NCBI RefSeq assembly: GCF_023343835.1
Contig: NC_064437.1
Location: 12,551,001 to 12,615,000 of the forward strand
DNA: 64,000 nucleotides
DNA from: Lagopus muta
Taxonomy: Eukaryota > Chordata > Aves > Galliformes > Phasianidae
Direction of reading: 5' to 3'
Shown: one piece after another, positions 14,301 to 26,300 of the stretch
How positions within the stretch are numbered: the first letter of the stretch is position 1
How the letters are laid out: every line of letters starts with the position of its first letter
Notes under the pieces: model-generated
What the model saw: only the letters and a program-made list of their open reading frames with translations
What the model was told of the DNA's origin: nothing
Database searches by the model: none
Made by a program: the position numbers and the translations under genes

Positions 14301-17300
14301 TGGTGAATGCTCTTCTGAAATAAAAGTGTTCTACTCAGGCCTATCTATCGAGCTTGGAAAACATCTTTGAGTTTATTTGCTTAGTTTAGCAATAGTTTAG
14401 TAATCACACATGCATGGAATAATGCAGGTTGGAAAGGTCTTTAGATGATCTGTTGTTCAACCTCCTGCTCCAAACAGGCACAGCTCTGAGCTCAGTACAG
14501 CTTACTCAGGGATGGAAAAGCTTTTCTTATACAAAGTCAGTACAAATGAATGTGGAAGTACTAAATGTGTTACCTTCTTGTACAGACTTTTCTTCCACAT
14601 TTATTTCTCACCAAGAAAAATGATTTAGCCCTTCCTTCTAGAAGTAATTACTCTCCAACAAGTTCCCTTCTCTCACTGCTTAGTGTCTGGTGTAATAATA
14701 TGGCAGGATGCCCAAAACTCATGAGTTCCCCCAAAACAATCAATTTCTAGATGAAAAGCTGCGAGGGAGCCAAAAGTGACTACATTTATAGCAGATAGGG
14801 TTGCAGTTTTTGTAAGCAGGCAGAGTAGGCTTTTGGTAATGACACAATGTTCTAAAGGATGCCAATGTGTTTGAACAAGCGGCAAATGATGGTCTTTGAC
14901 TGCTGAAACTATGCAATATTTCACAGTGATGGAGTAACAAGTATCATATGCTCTGTTGTCATAGTTACTTTGTCTTCAAAGTACTGTATTTTGCTTTTTT
15001 TTTCTTCTTCTTAAGAAGGCTCCCTCAGCTATTGTGAATTATCTTTAGAGTATTATTTTCTGTCAGTTGTTTTTGGAGCTCTATTTCCTAAATTAGGATT
15101 AAAACGTAGTAAAAAAGTGTTATGCACAGTAGTGCATTCTGTACATTCTGTAGTTCAGTGAGGACATATAAACAGACAGAACTTAGTAGCTACATAAAAC
15201 CTGAATACACAGGGGCTTGGATAAGGTTCTGTGGTAGGGCCACACCTGCTTGTATGTCACCAGAGATGCCTCAGTATCTAAACACAGGCTTTTGTTTTTC
15301 ATATGTCAGACCAACACCACACTCCTACAAAGACTCAGAGGATGAAAACCTCATGTTTCATAAGGTAGTCATTTATGAACATAACTGAGACTATTGAGTT
15401 TTTGATCCAAGAACGATGTTGCGGCTACAATGCAGGATGCTTCGGGGTAGCTCCTTAGGCAAAGAGCTGCCCCTGTGAATGCTGTTCTGAACTGGGATTG
15501 TGCAATCCCAGAGGCACAGGTTGCAACCAAATTTGATTTCCATATTAGCATTGGCATGGGGCATCTCTTTAGCACTTAATCTGTTTGTTTTCACAAAAAT
15601 TAAATTGAAGTTAAGCAAGCTGGAGGAGTTCATCTTATACTAGCTACCCAAATGTGCAAATAACTTTTTCAAATACAGAACAATGAAATCTGCCTGACAA
15701 GGCATGGAACTGAAGGCCAGAGCCCACTCTCATTTCTGCTACAACGGCCAGAGATAGGAGCAACTTGCTTAGTCATCCAAGTAACATAAGGCTGCACAGT
15801 GGAAATGTAGATAAGAGAAACAAAAATATCACGATGATGCAATGAAATGTTTCTCAGCTGGTTAGTCATAACTCAGTTTATAAAAGACAGTCGATACAGA
15901 CATGAGATAATATCTATACTTTTATCAAACTTTTATTTGTAGCTGTGGAAACTGTGCTTAACCTACTCCTATGTACATACTTGCACTTAACGTTTGCATA
16001 TTTTCTGTCAATTCTTGGAATACTGAGAAGTAAATTGTAAAAACTTATTTTTGTTATTTGTATCACATACACTTTTTGTGTGAATGTCAAGATGCAATTG
16101 TAAAAACATTTTATTTTGAATCAGGACTGATAAGGTCAGAAGCTGACAAATGCTGCTCTGGTGTTGAGAACTCCAGTATGGAACACAGTGTCCATTCTGA
16201 TTTTGAGGCTGCAGCAGCAGAGATAACATGGTTGCTCTTAGCAGGAAGAATTATTTCTGTAATAAATGTTTTTATTAAACAGACTGGGATCAAAGTCTTC
16301 AAAATACTCCTCTTTTTTGTTAAGATCTTCTCTTTATTAGGATTTCAATTACATTTCTGACTATTGTGGCACAGCTGTAGGAACACTTCTGGTATGAACC
16401 CAGTGTTAAAAACACTGTGAGGATTTTGATGTCTCAAACCAAAGGCTACCCAAATTAGAAGTATGATCTTGATGATTCTGCGTTAGTCAGCATTTAAAGA
16501 TACATAGGGAAAATTCAAAGAATGGGGTTATAATTCCTATCTATTTAATATGTCCAAGCATATTCTCCTGTCTTCTATTAGTTTTTGGGTTAGGTGTTTG
16601 TGTACTGTTGTACTAAAAGATAGGGATGTATTTTTTTCTTCACGAAAGGATGTGGCTTTTGCTGTTTTCAAACACAGAATTTTATTTGAATTGTTTGCAT
16701 GACAGGGGACATCAAATGCTAATTATTCAGACTGTTTACAATGTTTCAACCCATTCTTGCAGGCATCCTTCTATTTGGTTTTCTGGGATTCTTCACATGG
16801 TTTGAAATCACACAGTGCCTCTGATATCTGTCGTGCCATTTCACAATAGGAGATATGTGAAATAAAGAAACAATAATATAAAAAACTGTTTTCAATATCT
16901 TCCTTGGTGTCTATATGTAATGCAAGAATAAGACAGCATAGTCCTTTCTTTCAAGTGGCATGCAGTCTTTAACAGAATCCAGACTACAGAATGAGAGTGG
17001 GCAGTAGGGAGGGTATACCCACAGCATATACCTATGGCTTTGTTAAATTTGATGCATTTGCTACATCTTTATATTTCTTTTTCTTTTCTATTTTTTTCAG
17101 TTACATTTTAGCTCTTTTCAAGACCTCAGTGGGATTTGTGAGAATAAAAAGGGAATTAAAAAAAAAAAAAAAAAAAAGGGTGAAACCAGCAAAAATGAAA
17201 AACCTTCTGAGGGCAGAATGAGATTGTGAAAAGGCAACTGGTATAGCACAGATGGAAAGCAATGCCAGAGTTTAGAGGTGGAGGTGAACAGGGGTTGAAT

Positions 17301-20300
17301 GCAGCATGCTGGAAGACGGAGCTAGATGGACACTGACACGTGTTGGATATGAGCTGAATATGGCTGGTTCATGGCACTGGTCAATTCAGCAAAATTAAGT
17401 GAAACAATAATTTAAAACATTTTTGCCCTTCATCTGTATTTGCAATCACTTTTTGCAGACATTCTGATAAAGTTACTCAGTTTCTCTATATATTAGAAAA
17501 TAAACTACGGAGGTTTTGTTTAGTCTGTAACATCATTATTATTCAACCTTTCACTTGAAGTAGTTTAATTTCATTCTTATCTGTTTTGACAGCTGAATCT
17601 TATCTTCTTGGTGATCACATTGTGCAAAATGGTGAAGCACTCAAACACTTTGAAACCAGACTCTAGCAGGTTGGAAAACATTAAGTAAGTGCTTTGTGTT
17701 CAAGTATGAGAACTGTGATTATTTTCTGATTGCTGAACTGATTGAAGGCTACTTTCCATTAGTAGCACATGCCATTCTCTCCCAGCAACTGCAGATGTCA
17801 ATTAGAAGCAAACAGAACCAATCCTGCTTTCGTCACATTGTTTCTGTAATGTCACAAATGCTGGTCAAAATTAGATAATTTCAGCCTGGAAGTAGTGCCA
17901 AGAAACTGTTTCATGGAAATACCACTGCACTGTAGTAATTTCATTTGCATTTAAAATGCAGTTCAAAAATGATGTTCCTGTTTGCATGACTGATATGATT
18001 ATATTAAGTTTATTTTGTTAAATGACTTTTTGATTTAAGGATTCTGAGCAGTTTCTACTCGTAATCCTGTTCTCCCAAGAGAATTGACTCTATTATTATT
18101 GTTAACTTGAAGATTATCTGCTGTTTTCATGCTAATTTAGCAAATGTTTACTTTATCTTGGTGCTGTAATGCAGTATCCTTTTTGCAGAGTAATGCAAGT
18201 GTTATATAATTAACGAGGTTTTGTCAGCTTTTGCTTCTTTAGCTTATAGCTTTATGTTGTACTGAAGGTTCTTGTTATCAACACTGAAGGGATGGTGCAA
18301 TTTTATAATACTAAGGGTTGGATATGAAAGGGTCTTAGAGATTTGCTTTGAATTTTGAAAATGGCAAAGGGAGATTTTCACTAAGGCTAACATTGTGACT
18401 AGATGTTATGGATAGGTCAGTATCAGCTTCATTGCATGTTGCATGATGAGAGAGAGAGCTAATCTTTAGCATCTCTCTCTTTTCTTCCTTTTCCTCTTTC
18501 TGTCTTCTCATCCACACCAGTAATTACCGTGTTTGTGATGGCTACTATAATACGGACTTACCTGGGTAAGATAGAACCCTACATTAACAAATTTCTGGCA
18601 TGACTTTTAACTTTACAAACTCGGTCAATATTGTGGATTGCCCTTAATTTTAATTAACTAGTTTTGAGATACCTGATTTGCTAAAGAATTTTTAACTATT
18701 ATATGCCTTTATAATTTTAAATTGCTTGCCTCTGCATTTTGAATTTCCTAATTTTGACTTATTTTTATAGACAATTAAAAATGCTCTTATTAATTTCTGT
18801 TTCAATTCTGTCTAATAATTTTGTTTCTCTTTTCTGCTTATAATGCTTTCTAGCTATGAAGATAATAAGCCATTTATCAAGTAAGATCATTAGTTAGATG
18901 TGGAATTCACTGACTAAATTCCCTTTCCCTTTCATTCTGTGCCGTTCTCTACAGTTCCTTTTCCTTAACCTATTCATGATGGAATCTTTTTTACACTATT
19001 CTATAGAGCAATATCCATATTTTTGCCACATTTCAGCAGAGTTTCTTCATGCAGAAGTTAGATCATCTAGCTTCAGTTTAGCTGAGTTTATCAGAGCATT
19101 AAAGATTTGGGCTCTAGGCTCTTAATCTGCTGTTTAACCTTTGTGTATTTGTGTTACATTATTTGGTGTCATTTAGCAGCACCACTGTTTAAAATCTATG
19201 CTGTGATTAGTGGCTAAGCCAGATTTATCAATCTCTTTTGTAATAGCAGATAAGGCAATGGAGTAGTTGGGGTTTGCACTATACTTCGACATTTCAAAGT
19301 ATTTTTGACATCCTATGCAGTTCTTGAGAAAGTAAAAGGTCATATCTACTCTTGCTGTTTTCACTGGAGACTAAAAGTACCAAATGGAATTGTTTTTTCT
19401 TTAATAGATGAAAGGTTAAACCCAAGGAATTTTTACAATTGAATATGAACCTAGTAAAAGTCAACTGAAGGAACTGAAATGTTAATATTGGATTTGGCAA
19501 CATGCAGTCTTATAAGTAATGTTAGTAAAATTAATTTTCTTTTACAGATCCTGGGTCCTGGGTGCATTTGCTCTCCTGTGTCTTCTTGGCCTAACATGGT
19601 CATTTGGCCTACTGTTTATCAATGAGGGAACAGTTGTGATGACGTATCTCTTCACAGTATTTAATGCTTTCCAAGGAATGTTTATTTTCATCTTTCATTG
19701 TGCCCTTCAAAAGAAAGTAAGTTACTACAAACAGAGGCGTGTGCTCTATATGTTCTTAAAAATACCACATATATTTCTTGAAAAAATAGAGTACATTTCG
19801 AGAACAGAAGTATTTTGAAGAAGTTTAAGGAAGAGACTAGGATCGAAAACAGTTCTTGCTGCATGTGCTTCTGAGAGTCATTCAACTGCTTTTTGGCCTG
19901 TATGAGTTTAAAATGGATGCAGTATTTCCAACTTGGGCTTTAAAGTTTAGAGACTTTGGGACAAAAATACAGAAGGTGTATTGTTCAACATTTGTGATGC
20001 GGTATGTATAATTTTGAATCCACAGCCAAAAGTCTTTATGCACTTAAGAATCAAATCCTGCCTGCAGCACTGCAAAAAAAGGGATCTTTTACAGTATCAG
20101 CCCATCTCAGCCTGGAAACATTCTCGCAGATCAAGGCAAAGACCTCTCATGAGGTCCTATTAAGCTGCCACATAAAACTACAGGTGATAGGCAGGGATTA
20201 TGCTGCGAGCGCTTGTTCATTACAAAATTAAGTCAGATCTGCAAATTAATTTCACTGTGAACTTCAGCACACCTAAAGAAAAAGTAGCCATTAACTGCAG

Positions 20301-23300
20301 ACAACTGGTAATGAGGGGAGTTTACTAAGTACACCAGCATGACTACTTGTTTTGAAACATTTGCCTCCCCCTGCAAAACAATAGCTAAGTGCTCTTAGCT
20401 GGAGAAACTGGAATCCCCTGGCAACTACCTTCCCTAATGAAGAGATGCTCTAAATTAGTTCAGGCCCCCTTTGCCCAGATCTGCTGAATAGAGGGAAGCT
20501 CATAGAGGAGAGATAAACAGACAAGTGAGATGGAATTGAAGGACACAGCTAGGCGGGATCAGGTTTCCCACTCTCCCTCTGTGTCCCAGACTGAGAATGG
20601 AGAATGTTTTCATGCCTTAGAGATGCTCCAATGAAGGATAAAAGTAAAATGCTCATAGAAAGCACAGCAAATGAAAATAAAGAGTTGAGAGCAGAGGGGA
20701 AATTTGTACGTCAGAAAAAGCCCACCACAGACCATAAGATAAAATGCAGTAAGTCCGTTGTTTGGCAACACCCAACTTGCAATATTTAGGTTCTAAATAT
20801 TTGTACCATTTTTAGGCAGGAGGCCTAACAGTTATTAACTCCCTTTATAATTAGCTCACCAGAGAAATATTTAACTGATATTTATAAAGTGGTTAAAGAT
20901 TCTTGGATAAAAGGTTATTACATAAGGGCAAAATCACATTCTTGCGTGTTCTCAGCTCTTAACAGTACCAGTGTCTCGAGATTTGGTGTAGACAATGGCT
21001 TTCAGACATGTTTTGGGAAAAAGATGTGGAAGACAGAATGGATTTTATCCAGAGGAAAATGGTATAGCTTTCATTTTGAGATAATAAAAACACACTTGGA
21101 GAGGAGAGTGATCATAAGAAAAGAGGGAAGAAATTTTCAAAATGTAAATAATTTCTAGATTAAGGTTTCATATCATGTTGCTTTTTTATCACTTGTGTTG
21201 GGCTTGAAAATGAAAAACAGATTCTGATTCTATTTCTTTTTACAGCTATGCATTGTTTTTTTATTAAGTGGAGTCAGCAAAAAGCAATATTAAAATACCA
21301 GTCAAGTGTGAAAAAGCATAACCTGGAGCAATAAGATTTATACCTGGAAGAATGTTAAAGCTGCCATTTAAAATTTTTAAGTTTCAGTGAGTTTGACTGG
21401 ATATTATCTGATCCTCTGTCTGCATAGCTAATATAGTCATTTTATTCTGTTATTACTAGTTGGTCACTAAATTGAACAGAGAAATAGAATTGTGAAAGTG
21501 AAAACTATTATGTTTGCAGTTCTGACGGGATGATAGTGCCGTTGTTTCCAACTATTTCCAACAAGCTATAATTTAGAAATAATGACAGAGGAACGCGCTG
21601 TAGTGACGGATAATGCACATTCACAGCAATATAGGCATTAGGCAAAACCAGCCCTGGAGGGTGGCATTTGGATGAAAATATAGTTCTGATTGCTATTGTC
21701 TCTACTAGATAGTGTTCTGGAGCATTTAATATCCATTAATGGTCAGGAATGTGTTTTCTTAAGTGTTACAGACTTCCATTTTTGAGAATGTGAAGATAAA
21801 GGTTACAATTCTATGTCCAGGCCTTTCTGTTTTTTCTGTTTTCCTTTTTGTATGTGTGTTTTGTGCTGATATTGGTAGGAGTTAACTTAAAATATATATG
21901 ATATACTTTTAAATAGATGAGTTGTTGTCCTCAGGTGGAAATTAAAGCATTAACTATTCAAATTTTCCTGAACTTCATGGTTTATAGAAACACCACATTA
22001 GTGGTGATAAAGTTATTGGAATATTGAAAACAGTGCTTGGCTTATGTAAATTCACACTGTTAATTTTTTGCCTTTTTCCTTCCTTCATTTCTCAGTTTTA
22101 CACACACACAAGTTTATTTCTGTGCCATATATTCTGTAGGCCAAGCAGAATTTACAGATTAGCTGAAATGTCACTTTTCAGAGGAATTTAGAAGTCTCAT
22201 CGATGCACATGAGACTCCAGGATTATCAAGAATCTGGTAGAAGATTTGTGAATGTAATATTTGGCATCTTTACAAGTTTTATCCAGCACGTCCTTTCACT
22301 GATCATGTTGCCAGGATACATGTGCTCTTTTGTGTTATTGAAAAATAAATAGCAATGTAGCAGTCATCAAATGTGAGAGAATTAAAAGCTCTGTAATATC
22401 ATCCAGATTATTTCTATGACAGTGTTAATGCACATTACAATGTTAATGCACATTACAAAACTAAAGTTTCCAGTAGCTCAATGGAAACAGAAGGTAAATC
22501 AGTGCAGGTCAAATACTAAAATTATTATGCCATCAGAATAATGTTATTCTGTTAGACAGAAATTTCATATACTTAACAAGTGCGTTCACACTTCTATGGT
22601 CAGAAGAGACAATAGCAAAAATTCTACTTTTTGGTCCTAAAAACAAAAGATGCTTAGTTTCCCAGCCTGTACGTTTCAACTCCTGGCTCTGACTTTTGCT
22701 GGTGCCCTACTGCTGCAGCTGCTGAACTAGCAACTATTTGAGTTACCCAGAGTAACTTCATATGAAAAAATGCTCACAGTCCTTGCAGTTTAGACTAAAT
22801 ACAGTCTTCTTGGCATGCTTTTCTAGAAGGAGTAACTTAAATGGGCAGTACTGAGAAGCTCAAAGGCTCGTTGCCTCAGCCTTTCTTGTATGCCAAGATG
22901 GGAAGACAGGGAAGACAGGGACAGGGAAGACACCAAAAACTATTGCAAAAAATGACTATTTTCAGCCAATATTCCATTCAGGTAAACAACTGTATTAATC
23001 CACAATATGAAGACAAAACAAAAATAATCCTGTAACAACTCAGCAACAATTATTCATATATGTCTAAATGAAATACATGTATACTTCAGAAATAATTCAA
23101 AAATGCTGGCTAACCAATAATGCTGCCATTAAATAAGGCAAAATATCTAATTTTGCTAAAGGCCATCATTTCAGTAGGCAAGAATTATGTATTTGCTCAA
23201 AAAGCAGTTGAGTGTTGTCAGTGCAAGACTGATGTCTTTTTTGTCAATAGAGGTGTTTGTCACTCCATTTTTTGTGCTAAAGTATTTTTTTTCTCCATAG

Positions 23301-26300
23301 GTACGTAAGGAATATGGCAAATGCTTCCGACATTCCTACTGCTGTGGTGGACTACCAACTGAGAGTCCTCACAGTTCAGTGAAGGCATCAACAACAAGAA
23401 CTAGTGCTCGCTATTCCTCTGGCACTCAGGTAACAAAGATTTTGACAACATCTTTTAATTAACCTTATTTATAAAAAGCCCCCTGAGATCTGCTCCAATC
23501 AGAAGTAGTAATTGTCTTCTCATTATTATCACTTAGGTAGCAAATACATAGTTCTGCATGCTAGAATTGATTTCTTTTTAAAGATTTTATTTTAATTTGG
23601 TCTAATGCAAACGCCTTATTTTTCTTATAATTATGGGCTGGTTTATTGGAAGGTTTATACCATCATGTTTCATCTAAATGAAATTTAATAAATTAGAACT
23701 GTAATAACAGAGGATGGAGCTTTGCTCTCTGCTATAAGAATGGCTTACTTTAGTGCAAAATAAATGAGAATGAATAATAGTACACAAGTAGGAAAAAATC
23801 TTCTGTAACTTAATGCGCTCTGTCTTACTGCTTTACATTAACAGAGTCGTATAAGGAGGATGTGGAATGACACTGTGAGAAAACAATCTGAATCTTCTTT
23901 TATCTCAGGTGACATCAACAGCACTTCAACACTTAATCAAGGTCAGTCACTGGGAACATTTCAGTTTTAGAAGACAAATTTTTTACAGATTTTATATAAT
24001 TTAATTTAACACAGAAGAATTGAAAAGAACGTGTTGAAAAAAAAAAAATCTGTAACAAATGTACTCTAAAAGCAGAGTTTTAAAGTCATCCACCAGCACA
24101 TTTTAAAGCCGTGTTCCCTCAGCTGGCCCCCTGATATAGAAGTTGAATTCCTCCATTCATGGGAGAGCATTTAAATAAGTTTCATCAATAATTTAACTTA
24201 AAAGCAAGATCATAATTTTAAATCTTTTCTAACCTTTATAGGTTAAATCTGAAACAGAAATATGAGTGCAGTAACATTTTAATGCATATTTGACTATGAT
24301 TTTTAGGTGCAGAAATTTTCCCAGTGAAATCTAATTGATATCATTTCTATGCAAAAGATGTCTGTAAAGCATTTATCTTTTTTATTTCAAAGAGCATTGT
24401 ATCTGTCATATGGGATAGGATCCAGATTTTCAGGCACAGAAGCCAAAACTTTAAGTTTCTTATCTCGATTAGACTTTGAAATCTGTAACTGCATTTTCAT
24501 GTCCACTTAGAAGACGAGGGTATTAATCAACACAGAATGTCCCTTCTTTTTTCTCCATTTTCCCCACCCCTTTAAAAAAAAAAAAACAAAAAAAAAACAA
24601 GTAATGCAGGCGAAGAATGTGAAAGCCAAGGTCACAGCCTGTTGTTCCACTCACATCCCTAAGAGACAAACGTAGTTCTGACCAGTTCCTGCTTGGCTTA
24701 AAAAGTTTCAAACAGAAAATTTACCATTGTCAGGACTACTGTAAAACCCTTGTGAACCACAAATGGCAAATTTTCTCCCCTGTGCTTTTTTCAAGATTTG
24801 GTGGTGGAGACCTGTACTTAACTCATGTTTGCTTTGGAAGTAAAAAGCGTAGTATTTGGCAAAAGGCAAGATTTCAAAAGCATGATCCTACTGGCTTACA
24901 GAAATATCTAAGACAACTTGTGTGTCTTATTGTTCCCTCCTGAATCTTTATGTTCTTCTGGCAAAATTAAAAAAAAATATATATATATATATCCTAAGTA
25001 GAAAATCTATTTCTTATTTCATTTCCTAAAAGCCCACAAATATGACATAAATATAAAAGTCTGGGATTTCACCATAGGAGGTACACTTTGCCCATGCTAC
25101 AGCTTCAAGTGGTTCAGAGCTGAGCACAGATCTTGGAGGCTTTTCCCTGCTGTGGAGCTCCAGTCTCATCACTTGAGATGCTCCACGATGGCTAAAAAAA
25201 ATTAATTGATGCTGTTGTTATTCAATTACAATAATTCTGCTATCTCAGGGGTAAATACCTGTAAGAAAAGTTCAGTGATTATCTAGTAATTAGTGTTTTC
25301 TTTAAAATAAAAATCAGCACCTTAAAGTAAAAGAGAAATACTTTGGATCGGATAACAAATTTTGCATACTATAAATAATTTGAGATTGTAATTCAAATAA
25401 TGATATTAAACATGGTACACAACAAGAAGTATTTCAGTTAGTATTTCTTGTAGGAATTAGATTACCACTGAAAAAAGCTACAGTGAACCGTTTTTTAGTT
25501 GTTCACTGACACAAACTATCATTATCAGGCCCTAGATCTCTGCATCTTAGATTTTTCTGCTTCTGTACAGTACCAAGCATTAATATAGAATATAATATTA
25601 CTTCTTCCATTGCCAAATAAAAATACAGTATATAGATATAGCTGGCTTACTATTTTCATTCTGATTTGTTGCTGTGCAGTGCAACAGAAAAGGAAGTAGA
25701 AATTTAACTTTATTGTTTAAAGTAAGTTTTCTTTGTCACTTTTCCAGACAGCTTTTCTTTCAGTATCTAGAAGTCAGAGATTAACTGTCTTTTTAGATCT
25801 CAAAAGATGCTTTTTTTTTTCTTCTAATTCTTCTGAATTCTTTAAATGATGTTGCACTAACATTTAAACTGAGTTTTAAAAGGTCCGTTCATTCCTGTAG
25901 TATCATGCTTCGCATTACATTGTTTGTGAACTGATTGTTTAAATAAATTTGTCATTCAAGAAATTCTTTTTTAAAACCTGGCAGATAAATTTGTAGCATG
26001 AATGTCCCGGGAGAAAATGTGAATGCTCTGATTTCTTAGAGCAAATATTTTGCTTTCCCCTCAGCATGCATACTTTTGCGTATACTAAGATATGCTTGCA
26101 GTTTGTCATCTACTCTGTGTTTGAAAACACGATTCCCTTCCACTCTCCGTGTGTTTGTCATGAAGTGAATAACAGCTCTGATCCTGTCATAAGAGATTTT
26201 TCAATACCTTTAAATTTAAGAAACTCAGTTCCCTCCATTCTGGACAGAAACATTCCGTGATACCATTTTAAAAGCTGCAGTAGCTTTATGTAGTACCTTG

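Larger units (their letters stand above)
9860..17592 (+). other. Large ADGRL3 intron (7.7 kb) between TM5 halves
   Basis: Holds an LTR-like repeat on the minus strand (11290-11490), a short CR1 fragment (about 14413-14515), a TTTG microsatellite near 10541, and a 20-base A run at 17158-17177. No conserved exon found. ORFs in it, including one of 143 codons on the minus strand at 10276-10707, show no domain or composition supporting a gene. Confidence 0.75.
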
